A stretch of DNA of 64,000 nucleotides from RAM1 sp943372515 (lineage in GTDB: Bacteria > Pseudomonadota > Gammaproteobacteria > Burkholderiales > Burkholderiaceae_C). How positions within the stretch are numbered: position 1 is the first letter of the stretch; each line of letters starts with the position of its first letter. The translations under genes were made by a program, and so were the position numbers. The notes below the pieces were generated by a model, which worked only from the letters and a program-made list of their open reading frames with translations, had not been told where the DNA came from and searched no databases. The stretch spans positions 1 through 64,000 of the forward strand of contig CALRYY010000007.1 of the NCBI GenBank assembly GCA_943372515.1. The letters are read 5' to 3'. Of this stretch, positions 27,766 to 36,651 are shown piece after piece.

Positions 27766-28475
27766 TTACATGCTCAGGTAGCGCGACAGCACTTCCGGCG
27801 CCGCTTGCAGCTGCGAAGAGGTGCCGGTCCAGGCCACGCTGCCCTTGTCGATCACGTAATGCCGGTCTGCCAGATGCAGCAGCGGCTTGAGGTTCTTATC
27901 GATGACCAGCATGGTCAAGCCTTCGCTCTTGAGCTGCACCAGGCACAGCCAGATCTCCCGGCGCACCAGCGGCGCCAGGCCCTCAGTGGCTTCGTCAAGG
28001 ATCAGAAGCTTCGGGTTGGTCATCAGGGCGCGGCCGATGGACAGCATCTGCTGCTCGCCACCTGAGAGGTCGCTGCCCAGGTTCTTGTTGCGCTCGCGCA
28101 GGCGCGGGAACATGCCGTAGACCCGGTCCAGCGTCCATGGCTGGCCCTGCGACGCGCGCCGAATTTCGGTGGCAAGCAGGTTCTCCCGCACGGTGAGATT
28201 GGGAAAGATGCCGCGGCCTTCAGGCACCAGTCCGATGCCGCGGCGCGCGTTCTCATGGTCGGGTCGCCCTGCGATCTCGACGCCCTCAAACAGGATGGAG
28301 CCGCTTCGCGGTGCCAGCATGCCGAGCAGCACCTTGACGAGCGTTGATTTGCCCATGCCGTTTCGCCCGAGCAGCGTGACGAACTCGCCGCGCTGGATAT
28401 CCAGGCTGGGGCCGAAGAGAACTTGGCTGCTCCCGTAATGAGCAACGAGATTCTTCGCCGTGACCAGGCTGGCGC

Positions 28476-28479
<4 letters not shown>
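27766..28479 (-). CDS. Branched-chain amino acid-type ABC transporter ATPase (LivF-like)
   Basis: Cytoplasmic ATPase of 237 aa powering the HAAT-family importer encoded upstream. It has Walker A GRNGMGKST, ABC signature SGGEQQMLSIGRAL and Walker B LLILDEAT. The start overlaps the stop of the companion ATPase gene by 4 bp. Relatives next to aromatic catabolic genes usually import aromatic acids rather than leucine, so uptake of the island's substrate is the likely role. Confidence 0.92.
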
Positions 28480-29233
<754 letters not shown>

Positions 29234-29237
<4 letters not shown>

Positions 29238-30223
29238 GCCGCCCCCTTGCGTGCCAGGAGACCGGAGAGCCCGTGCTTTGTGCCCATTGCCATCAGGACG
29301 ATGAAGATACCAATGAGACCCATGAAATGGGTGCGGACAAAGGCGTCAGCGCCCATGGGCAGCGGCAGGGCCGCGTTGGCGATCAACTCCTCGAGCACCA
29401 GCAGCGCGATGGCGCCGTAGAGCGGACCGAATACGGTGGCCGCACCGCCCAGGACGACCATGACAATCAACTCACCGGAGAGCGACCATTGCAGATAGGA
29501 AGGCGAGGCGAAACGCGACAGGTTGGCCAGCAAAAAACCAGCGACGATGCAGATCAAGGCGGAGATGACATAGGCGGTGAGCTTATAGCGAAGCACGGGA
29601 TAACCCAGAGCGGTCATGCGGCGCGTGTTGAGCTTGCTGCCGCGCAGGATCCAGCCAAAGCTAGATCGCGACATCAAAGCCACGAACACAAGGACCATCG
29701 CTAGCAATGCGAGCACGAGGTAATAAAAGGGGACCGGTCCTTCCAGCGAAATCCCAAAGAGGTTGCTGCGCGCCGCTAGCGTCATGCCGTCGTCACCACC
29801 GTAGCGCTTGAGGCTGATGACCACGTAGTGGAACATCTGCGAGAAGGCCAATGTGATCATGATGAATGCAATGCCGCTGGTGCGCAGCGCGACCACGCCG
29901 AGCACGGCGGCGATGCAGCCACCCCCGGCCAGTGCAACCGCCAGCTGCAGCGGACCGGACTGGACACCGGCATCCGACATGACGGCCACGACGTAGGCGC
30001 CCAGGCCCACATACAGTGCATGGCCGAAACTCACCATGCCGCCGTAACCTAGGGCTACGTTCAGCCCCACGGCTGCGATCGCCAGGACAAGAACTCGGCT
30101 GGCGAAGGTGATGTAGTAGCCCTGGCCGAGCGCGTTGGCGGCCAGTGGCAGCAGCGCTAGCCCGAACACCACGAGGGCAGGTAGCCAGTGGCGGCGAAGA
30201 AGATTCGGTATCGAGTCAGCCAT
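29234..30223 (-). CDS. ABC transporter permease, LivM-like
   Basis: Integral membrane permease of 329 aa with about nine to ten predicted membrane segments. It carries the LivM family segment GLNVALGYGGMVSFGHALYVGLGAY and, near the C-terminus, the VVLGGAATVFGPLYGA cytoplasmic coupling region. The start overlaps the livH-like gene by 8 bp. Together with the LivH-like protein it forms the channel for the predicted aromatic-acid importer. Confidence 0.9.
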
Positions 30224-31136
30224 GGCGCACCGGGAACAGGCCGTTGGGCCTTACGGCCAGTACACACGCCATGAAAAGATAGATGAGGACAGATGCGAGC
30301 GCGGGCCCGGCGGCTTGCGCCACGGAACGTTCGAAGACTTCGCGCAGCAGCATGGGCAGGAACGCACGCCCTATGGTGTCCACGATCCCGATGATCATCG
30401 CGCCGTAGAACGCTCCGCGGATGGAGCCGATGCCGCCAGTCACGATGACCACCAGGGTCATGATCAGGACCGGTTCACCCATGCCGGGCTGCACGGAGGT
30501 GATCGGGCCGGCCATCAAGCCGCCGATGGCTGCAAGCATGGCGCCGAATGCGAACAGCCAACATTTCAGTCGGGCGATGTTCACACCCAGCGCGCTCACC
30601 ATGTCTGGCCTGCTGGCGCCCGCGCGCACCAGCATACCGATGCGGGTGCGGTGAATCAGGACATAAAGGACGGCGCCAATCGAAAATGCTACGGCGATGA
30701 TGAGCAGGCGATAGATAGGATATGCCGCCCCTGCCAGGGAGACTGAGCCTTCAAATGCAGCTGGACTGCCCGCGTGAACCGACGAGGGACCCCAGACGAT
30801 GCGAGCGAGCTCATTGAAAAACAGCACCATGCCGAAGGTCACGAGCACCTGGTCGAGATGTTCGCGGCGGTACATGCGCGAGACGACCAGACGCTCGACG
30901 AGAATGCCTAGCAAGAGGCCGCCCACGATCGCCGCCAGCGCCGCCACGGCGAACGATCCGGACATCTTGTAGCCTGCAGCCGCGAAGTAGGCACCCATCA
31001 TGAAGAGCGAACCGTGCATCAGGTTCACGAAATTCATGATCCCGAACACCAGTGTCAGCCCCGCCGACAGCAGAAACAGCAGGGCTCCCAGCTGGATGCC
31101 ATTGAGCAACTGCGTCAGTACGAGCGATGTCGTCAT
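30216..31136 (-). CDS. ABC transporter permease, LivH-like
   Basis: Membrane permease of 306 aa with the LivH N-terminal pattern QLLNGIQLGALLFLLSAGL followed by LTLVFGIMNFVNLMHGS, and a C-terminal coupling segment VVIVTGGIGSIRGAFYGA. It lies 36 bp downstream of the solute-binding protein gene and overlaps livM. It is the partner of the LivM-like permease in the same importer. Confidence 0.92.
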   Translation of the reverse strand: MTTSLVLTQLLNGIQLGALLFLLSAGLTLVFGIMNFVNLMHGSLFMMGAYFAAAGYKMSGSFAVAALAAIVGGLLLGILVERLVVSRMYRREHLDQVLVTFGMVLFFNELARIVWGPSSVHAGSPAAFEGSVSLAGAAYPIYRLLIIAVAFSIGAVLYVLIHRTRIGMLVRAGASRPDMVSALGVNIARLKCWLFAFGAMLAAIGGLMAGPITSVQPGMGEPVLIMTLVVIVTGGIGSIRGAFYGAMIIGIVDTIGRAFLPMLLREVFERSVAQAAGPALASVLIYLFMACVLAVRPNGLFPVRHG

Positions 31137-31172
31137 CGGGTGCGGTCTCGTTCAATTCAGCTCAGGTCCGGC

Positions 31173-32342
31173 TCACTTCATCGCGCACTGCGTGTGGTAC
31201 GAATCGGCCTGCGACTTGAAGGGTGTGGCGATGGTCTTGAGACTTATTCGGCCCTTCGCATCCTTGGCGACTTCCTGGATGTGGAAATTCTGGATCGGAA
31301 AGTTGTTGCTGCCGAACTTGAACGGTCCGCGCACGGATTCGAAATCAGCGGCCTTGAGTGCGGTCATGAATGCCTTCTTGTCGCCCACATTGCCCTTGAC
31401 CTTGGCGATCGCGGAGTCCAGCAGCAACGCGGAGTCATAGCCCTGCGCCGCGAAAGCTGCCGGGATGCGGTTGTACTTGCGCTCGAAGTCTTCGACGAAG
31501 CGCTTGTTGGCCCGGTTGTCCAGGTCCGGACCCCAGGGGAACGCGCCCAGCACACCAAGTGCGGTCTCCTTCAGCGCTGGCAGCGTGGTGCCATCCACTG
31601 CACCGCCAGACATAAGTGGCACCTTGCCAAGCAGACCTGCCTGCTGGTACTGCTTGACGAAATTGATGCCCAGGCCGCCGGGATAGAACACGAACACGGC
31701 ATCGGGCTTGGCCGCGCTCAGCTGCGTGAGTTCGGCGGAGAAGTCCGGCTGGTTCAGCGGCGTGTAGACCTCGTCGAGGATCTGGCCTTTGAACGTGCGC
31801 TTGAAGCCAGACAGGAAATCCTTGCCCGCCTGGTAGTTGGGCGCCATCAGGTAGATTTTCTTGTAGCCTTTGTCATTGGCGTGCACGCCAAACACTTCGG
31901 CCAGCTGGTCGACCTGCCATGACACCAGGAACTGGTAGGGAGAGCAGGCGGCGCCCGCGATCGGGGAAGGTCCGGCGTTGGAGCCGACCAGGAAGATTTC
32001 CTTGTCGGTGATTGACTTGTGGACGGCCATCATGATGTTCGAGAAGGTGACGCCGGTGATGATCGGCACCTTGTCGCGCTCGATCAATCGCTGCACAACC
32101 TGGTTGGCCACGTCGGGCTTGAGCTGCGTGTCTTCCTTGATGATCTGCACCGGCACGCCGCCGAGCTTGCCGCCGTTGCGCTCAACCACCATCATGAATC
32201 CGTCGTACTGATCCTGGCCCAGTGCTCCTTGCGGACCCGACAGTTCACCAATGAACCCGATTTTCAGTGGTGTCTGCGCCTGCGCACCTGCGATGCCGCA
32301 AGCCGCGATGAGGCCAATGGCCAGTTTCTTCAGAGTATGCAT
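31173..32342 (-). CDS. Periplasmic solute-binding protein of the HAAT ABC importer (LivK/UrtA-type)
   Basis: A 389-aa type I periplasmic binding protein with a clear signal peptide (MHTLKKLAIGLIAACGIAG, cleavage near AQA). It captures the substrate for the LivHMGF-like transporter encoded directly downstream. The ATG at 32342 has GGAGA 6 nt upstream; the longer in-frame extension is noise. Binding proteins of this family next to Rieske oxygenases commonly bind benzoate-type acids. Here a bicyclic or phthalate-type acid is inferred from the pathway, and the specificity cannot be read from the sequence. Confidence 0.9.
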   Translation of the reverse strand: MHTLKKLAIGLIAACGIAGAQAQTPLKIGFIGELSGPQGALGQDQYDGFMMVVERNGGKLGGVPVQIIKEDTQLKPDVANQVVQRLIERDKVPIITGVTFSNIMMAVHKSITDKEIFLVGSNAGPSPIAGAACSPYQFLVSWQVDQLAEVFGVHANDKGYKKIYLMAPNYQAGKDFLSGFKRTFKGQILDEVYTPLNQPDFSAELTQLSAAKPDAVFVFYPGGLGINFVKQYQQAGLLGKVPLMSGGAVDGTTLPALKETALGVLGAFPWGPDLDNRANKRFVEDFERKYNRIPAAFAAQGYDSALLLDSAIAKVKGNVGDKKAFMTALKAADFESVRGPFKFGSNNFPIQNFHIQEVAKDAKGRISLKTIATPFKSQADSYHTQCAMK

Positions 32343-32370
32343 GTTGTCTCCGTTGTGGTTTGTCGTGAAC

Positions 32371-32700
32371 TCAACTCGTCGTCGTCTGCCCTGCTGCAAG
32401 GTGGATCACGCCATCCTTGATCGCGACGGCATATGTTCGAAGTGCGTGTGTGCACGGCGCGGCAGTCACCGCTCCCGTGCGCACGTTGAACATTCCCTGG
32501 TGTAGCGGGCACTCCACTTCATCGCCTATCAGGTAGCCGTCGGCCAGCGACGCGCGACCATGCGTGCACTCGTCCTGCGTCGCGTAGACACAGCCTTCGA
32601 CACGGAAAAGCGCAACATCTTTTCCCTCGAACTGGCAGCGGCGAGATTCCCCTTCAGGGATCTCAGCGAGGTCAAGTACGGGAATGAAAGCGTCGGGCAT
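32371..32700 (-). CDS. Rieske-type ferredoxin (NagAb-like) for the ring hydroxylase
   Basis: Small electron carrier of 109 aa with a Rieske cluster motif C-T-H, 16 residues, then C-P-L-H (DECTHG ... ECPLHQGMF). NagG/H-type oxygenases need such a ferredoxin between reductase and oxygenase, while phthalate dioxygenase does not. It therefore most likely belongs with the NagG-like oxygenase some 7 kb downstream in the same array. It is the first gene of the island. An operator-like palindrome lies 55 nt upstream of its ATG; no strong Shine-Dalgarno sequence is visible. Confidence 0.9.
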   Translation of the reverse strand: MPDAFIPVLDLAEIPEGESRRCQFEGKDVALFRVEGCVYATQDECTHGRASLADGYLIGDEVECPLHQGMFNVRTGAVTAAPCTHALRTYAVAIKDGVIHLAAGQTTTS

Positions 32701-32754
32701 AGCGATACGTGGTTGGGGTTTTAGGAGCGCTCTGACAGTATTCTTCTACAAATG

Positions 32755-32768
32755 CTTAGATATCTAAG
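32755..32768. promoter_or_regulatory. Candidate MarR operator upstream of the island's first gene
   Basis: CTTAGATATCTAAG is a perfect 14-bp palindrome in an AT-rich stretch, 55 nt upstream of the ferredoxin ATG. It shares TTAGA-NN-TCTAAG with 21633-21646 before pht3. Position and symmetry fit a MarR-family repressor site. A weak -10-like GAATACT lies about 20 nt downstream on the minus strand. Confidence 0.65.
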
Positions 32769-33033
32769 TAAGTAAATTCCCTTGGTACTTTCGGACTCAT
32801 CACCTTCCAGATCGCAGGAGTGCATTTCGGCAAGCAGGGACAAAACGTTTAACCGTATGTCGTACACCGTGACGCTCATTGGCTCAAAGGGCATCAGTGA
32901 CATTGAAGCCGTAGCTGCGGAGTAAAGGTTTCGAGGCTTGCTTGAAGCCAATCTCGGCGGCGTCGAGCAGGCTTTTCGAGCCTGGCTTGATTCCAACAAA
33001 ACCATCTTCATTGGCGGCGGAGAAGGTGAGTCT

Positions 33034-33088
33034 GTTGATTTCCACTGAATCCTGAGCCCCGGGGGGTCAGATTTGTTCAGAAATCAAC
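33034..33088. repeat. 55-bp inverted repeat, MITE- or IS-end-like
   Basis: The left arm starts GTTGATTTCCACTGAAT and ends GAGCCCC. The right arm read on the minus strand starts GTTGATTTCTGAAC and ends GACCCC. The arms match with small gaps and meet at a CCCC/GGGG centre. Two outward-facing IS-type ends thus abut with nothing between them. Reading frames on both sides end inside the arms. Confidence 0.6.
33063..33088 (-). repeat. 26-bp IS-end-like direct repeat, copy 2
   Basis: GGGGTCAGATTTG followed by TTCAGAAATCAAC matches copy 1 at 16602-16627 with one mismatch (T for C), in the same orientation. It forms the right arm of the 55-bp inverted repeat and marks the upstream edge of the catabolic island. 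Confidence 0.7.
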
Positions 33089-33392
33089 GGTACTTATGCT
33101 CAAAGGACATCGACAAGATGGTTGCAGCCATGTTCTGCGAAAGTAGACGTGCCAGCGAGGGAAGAAGCATGGGCTCTAGTCTCCGCCAACGTGTGGCTAG
33201 TTCGTCGTGGTGCCGGGGGCGCATAAAGACATCAGTACCGTGAGGAACTTCGAGCACGACCCCAAGCGGATTAGCTTGCTGGCGCCGAAATGACCTCTGT
33301 ACGACGAATGGAGTGGGATCGACGGACGGGCATGGATCGAATGGGGCACCACTCGGCCTACGTGCTCGCACGCGCACATGCAATGAATACAG

Positions 33393-33763
33393 AGTCGACG
33401 CACGCCTCGGGACGCATGCTGATCGGCATTCGAGCCGCCGTCCGACAGTATTGCGGTCGCTGACGGACTAGTCTGCAATGACACTATCAGGAGACACGCC
33501 ATGTCCAGCAACAAGAAGCTCGATCCGACCGGCGAACGCGCCGAGGCCACCGAGGCAATGGAGTCGACACCAATCAGCGGCAAAGACCATGAGTACCGTG
33601 CCGACGGCGATCACCGCCCCCGTCAGGACGCAGCGGCCGCTGCAGGCGGCAAGACTGATGGCGGCGGCCTTGCCGCGAGTACGGAAGAAACAGCGCCCCA
33701 GGTTGGAGTCGAGACTGAGCGTCACATCAGCGAAGGCATTCCGGGTGCGGGACAGTCGCCTGA
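33393..33763 (+). repeat. 371-bp direct repeat, copy 1
   Basis: Aligns without gaps to 54969-55339 (constant offset 21,576), with scattered substitutions. It includes about 108 bp of upstream region as well as most of the small acidic gene, so promoter and gene were duplicated together. Similarity ends just before the stop of copy 1. The pair brackets the 33.8-54.9 kb accessory region. Confidence 0.9.
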
Positions 33764-33773
33764 ATCGCGCTAG
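33501..33773 (+). CDS. Small hydrophilic acidic protein, duplicated (copy 1)
   Basis: A 90-aa protein of unknown function, paralogous to 55077-55388. It is highly polar, with no membrane segment or signal peptide and no cysteines, and reads like an intrinsically disordered protein (KLDPTGERAEATEAMEST, ERHISEGIPGAGQSP). AGGAGA lies 7-8 nt before the ATG, and the upstream region is conserved with the other copy. Both suggest a genuinely expressed gene. The last residues (ESR) differ from the longer tail of copy 2, so this copy may be truncated. I do not recognise its function. Confidence 0.75.
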   Translation: MSSNKKLDPTGERAEATEAMESTPISGKDHEYRADGDHRPRQDAAAAAGGKTDGGGLAASTEETAPQVGVETERHISEGIPGAGQSPESR

Positions 33774-33805
33774 CCGAGTTGCAGCCCGTGTGAACTTGGG
33801 TTGCC

Positions 33806-34543
33806 TTAGCCCGCAGGCGTGTCCAGCTCCGGATACCGCCGAAAGATCCCTTCTTCGTTGAATGCAATGCGGCGCTCGCTTCGCAGGTACGCGGCCACGC
33901 GCGGCTGCGCGGCCACACGGCCGTGCGTGCCGACGACCCGCGGTGTGCGCGAGAGCACGCGCCCGGCCGCCAGGGGGAATGCATAGCGCAGTCCTTCGAC
34001 GAGCTGGAACAGCGACAAGTCCGCATAGCTCATGCGGTTGCCGACCAGCCAGCGGTCACCGGCCGGGTTCTGCGCAAGGATGCGCTCAAACCACTGCAGG
34101 AATTTCGGCATGCGCTCGCTGCAGAAGTTGGCGGCGCGCCGCAGCGCCTCGGCTTTCTGGTCTTCGTAGTACAGGCTCGACGCGATGGGGTGATGCGTGT
34201 CGTGCGCCTCGGTCACCATGTCGGCGATGGTCAGCTGGATCTGCATCGTCCAGGCGCGCGCCTGCTCGCTGCGCGCCACCAGCTTCAACACCGGTGCCAG
34301 GTACTGCAGGATGGCGGCTGTCTGGCCGATGACGAAATCGCCGTCCTTGAGAAAGGGCGGCGCGAAGGGCGGCTGGCGCAGGCTGCGGTCGCCCAGCGTG
34401 CGCAGCAGGGCAGGCACGCCGCGGCCCGCGTCCTCGGGGCCCCGTGCGATGTCCACGTAAGTCGCGCCTGCCGCTTCGAGCGCCAGGCGGACGAATTCGC
34501 CGCGACCGGGGATCGTCGGCCAGTAGTGCAGTTCATAGGTCAT
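33806..34543 (-). CDS. Glutathione S-transferase family protein
   Basis: A 245-aa protein with an N-terminal thioredoxin-like GST domain (MTYELHYWPTIPGRGEFVRL; the Tyr near the N-terminus is a candidate for activating glutathione) and an alpha-helical C-terminal domain containing GDRWLVGNRMSYADLSLFQL. It probably conjugates glutathione to electrophiles or acts in aromatic degradation, but the substrate cannot be inferred. Start ATG 34543; a longer frame exists without support. It converges with the small acidic gene and follows the LysR gene on the same strand by 62 bp. Confidence 0.87.
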   Translation of the reverse strand: MTYELHYWPTIPGRGEFVRLALEAAGATYVDIARGPEDAGRGVPALLRTLGDRSLRQPPFAPPFLKDGDFVIGQTAAILQYLAPVLKLVARSEQARAWTMQIQLTIADMVTEAHDTHHPIASSLYYEDQKAEALRRAANFCSERMPKFLQWFERILAQNPAGDRWLVGNRMSYADLSLFQLVEGLRYAFPLAAGRVLSRTPRVVGTHGRVAAQPRVAAYLRSERRIAFNEEGIFRRYPELDTPAG

Positions 34544-34605
34544 GGCGCGACTGTAGCCACTTTGCCTGGCGCCGATGGCTGCATCCAGACTTTTTGAGCC
34601 GGCGT

Positions 34606-35505
34606 TCAATCGTGTAAGTGCTCGCGCACAAAACCACGAAACCAGCTCATCACCGGGGCTTCGGTTCGTCCAGCCAGCGTGACATACGCAAATCGGGCAG
34701 CGGCCCTGAGCGTGGGCTTGATGGGCAATTCAACCAGTGATCCGTCTTGCAGGCCAGCCCGGGCCGCGGCCACCACGCCCAGATAAATGGCCTGGGTCTG
34801 CGCAACCGTCGCCAGCATGCTGGCGATGTCTTCACACATCAGCGTAGCCATTGCCGACGGGTTGGCCAGCACACCGTATTGATCCACCAGTTGGCGCACC
34901 ACTTCATCGGACAGGGGTGTAGAGGCCACCGGGTACTGCGTGATGTCCTGAAAGCTGACCGGGCGTCTGGCTGCCAGTGGGTGGGTGGCATTGACGATAA
35001 AACCCGCGCGGATGTCCCCCAGCGATTCAATGTTCAAGTCTGTGGCGGGTGTGACGCGGCGTATGTCCACCACCATGGCATCAAGCTGGCGGCTTCGCAG
35101 TTGCTGGAGCTGGAGTTCGGTAGGCCCGCGTGTGATGGAAACCTTCATGCCAGGGTAGTACCCGGCTGCGGCGCACATCAGCGGTGTCATCAGCAGCGCG
35201 CCCGGCCCCGAGCCCATGCCAACACTGACAGAACCCTGGCCTTCTTGTTGCAGCAATTGCGCACTGTGGCGCAGCTCGGCAGCATCCCGCACGATATGGC
35301 GAGCCCGGGTCACCACGTCCAGGCCCAGCGGGGTGAGCTCGTTGCGCTTGCCGATGCGGTCCAGCACCTTGGCACCCAAATCGCTTTCCAGGCTCTGGAT
35401 GCTGCGGCTCAACGCCGATTGGGTGATGAACAGTTTCTCGGCCGCGCGGCTGAAGGAGCCGGTGTCGGCCAGGGCCAGCAGATGCTCCAGATGTTTGATG
35501 TTCAT
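34606..35505 (-). CDS. LysR-family regulator of the Bug/M20/DadA cluster
   Basis: A 299-aa LysR-type regulator with an N-terminal winged HTH (SFSRAAEKLFITQSALSRSI) and a periplasmic-binding-like effector domain. It is divergent from the Bug-type binding-protein gene with a 151-bp AT-rich intergenic region, the classical arrangement for LysR control of the opposite operon. ATG 35505 was chosen because it gives the standard LTTR N-terminus (MNIKHLEHLL). The in-frame codons upstream are atypical and A/T rich. Confidence 0.9.
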   Translation of the reverse strand: MNIKHLEHLLALADTGSFSRAAEKLFITQSALSRSIQSLESDLGAKVLDRIGKRNELTPLGLDVVTRARHIVRDAAELRHSAQLLQQEGQGSVSVGMGSGPGALLMTPLMCAAAGYYPGMKVSITRGPTELQLQQLRSRQLDAMVVDIRRVTPATDLNIESLGDIRAGFIVNATHPLAARRPVSFQDITQYPVASTPLSDEVVRQLVDQYGVLANPSAMATLMCEDIASMLATVAQTQAIYLGVVAAARAGLQDGSLVELPIKPTLRAAARFAYVTLAGRTEAPVMSWFRGFVREHLHD

Positions 35506-35656
35506 GGCGGGCAGCCCTTCAAGTGAATGAAGAAACCAATCGAAAAGCAAACTGTGCTTTATGAGGAAAATGAATGTTAACAAGAAAAATAAGTCATTAG
35601 ACGCATTGTTTATGGCCGCCTACCATTCGCCTCACCCCTACTTTCTGGAGCCAGCC

Positions 35657-36646
35657 ATGCATCCCACCGCCCGCGCTTTGGTTCGTCATTGCAGCGCACT
35701 GTTTGTCGGCCTTGCGTTGGCCGCTTCAGTGGCCGCGCAGACTTACCCGTCCAAACCCGTGAGCATGATCGTGGCCTTCCCGCCCGGTGGGGGCTCCGAT
35801 GTGCTGGGCCGCGCTGTCGGCAAAGGCATGGCTGAAGTGTTTGGCCAGCCCGTCATTGTTGAAAACGTGGTGGGCGTGGGCGGCTCCCTGGGGGTGCTCA
35901 AGGCGGCCCATGCCCAGCCGGATGGCTACACACTTCTGGCGGGCTCCCCGCTGGAGCTGATCTACACGCCGCTGGGCGTGGCCGCGGCCAAAAACAGGCC
36001 GGAGGACATGCGCCTGGCCGCCTTGGTGGGGTACACCCCCCTTGCCATTGCCGTGCGCAAGGATTTGCCGGTGAACACGCTCGAAGAGTTCGTTGCACTG
36101 GCAAAAAAGTCTGACAAGCCGCTGAGCTTCGGCTCTACGGGCATCGGGTCCCTCTATCACCTGATGGCTGAAAAGGCGCTGCAAACGGCTGGTGCCCGTG
36201 GCCTGCACGCGCCGTACAACGGCATGGCACCCTACGTCAAGGATTTGATGGGCGGTGTGATTGACTTTGCGGTGGTCCCTTTGGTCGGTCCGGTGATGGG
36301 CGCCATTGAGAGCGGCCAGATCAAGGCGCTGGCGCTCGCATCCAGTCAACCCTTGCCACGCCTGCCCAGGTTGCCCCTGGCAAGCGCCACCAAAGGCTTT
36401 GCGGACTTCCAGTTCAGCATCTGGATTGGCATTGAAGCCAGTGCCAAAACGCCTGACTCACAAGTGGCCGCCGTGCACAAGGCAGCCTATACCGCGCTGG
36501 CCAACCCGGACATTCGCAAAATCATTGAGACCGCAGGCAGCACAGTGGCCGAACCCATGAGCCTGGCACAGCTTGATGCCTTCTACAAAATGGAAGTGGT
36601 CAAGGCTGCGGCGATTGCCAGGTCCATCAAGCTGGAACCCCAGTAA
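35657..36646 (+). CDS. Bug/TctC-type periplasmic solute-binding protein
   Basis: Tripartite tricarboxylate transporter (Bug) receptor of 329 aa. It has a signal peptide (HCSALFVGLALAASVAAQ) followed by the family start YPSKPVSMIVAFPPGGGSD and the YKNGxG-like loop region. Such proteins bind carboxylates or amino-acid derivatives. Transporter membrane genes are not adjacent, as is usual for Bug proteins. ATG 35657 has GGAG 6 nt upstream. It is the first gene of a three-gene operon with an amidohydrolase and a D-amino acid dehydrogenase, suggesting that its ligand is an N-acylated or D-configured amino acid. Confidence 0.9.
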   Translation: MHPTARALVRHCSALFVGLALAASVAAQTYPSKPVSMIVAFPPGGGSDVLGRAVGKGMAEVFGQPVIVENVVGVGGSLGVLKAAHAQPDGYTLLAGSPLELIYTPLGVAAAKNRPEDMRLAALVGYTPLAIAVRKDLPVNTLEEFVALAKKSDKPLSFGSTGIGSLYHLMAEKALQTAGARGLHAPYNGMAPYVKDLMGGVIDFAVVPLVGPVMGAIESGQIKALALASSQPLPRLPRLPLASATKGFADFQFSIWIGIEASAKTPDSQVAAVHKAAYTALANPDIRKIIETAGSTVAEPMSLAQLDAFYKMEVVKAAAIARSIKLEPQ

Positions 36647-36651
36647 GCGTC

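Larger units (their letters stand above)
32769..33392. other. Gene-poor junction with decayed sequence at island boundary
   Basis: About 620 bp lack a supportable gene. On the plus strand a frame from 32858 (MSYTVTLIGSKG) reaches an in-frame stop after 22 codons. It then continues open to a stop at 33046 (ending GESVDFH), so it looks like a broken ORF truncated at an IS-like end. A 99-codon minus frame at 33084-33383 is not recognisable and ends within the inverted repeat. I see nothing else coding here. Confidence 0.45.

Noticed and set aside
33084..33383. A 99-codon minus-strand frame at the island edge
   Set aside because: No recognisable domain and no ribosome-binding site. It ends inside the inverted repeat, so it is treated as decayed sequence.
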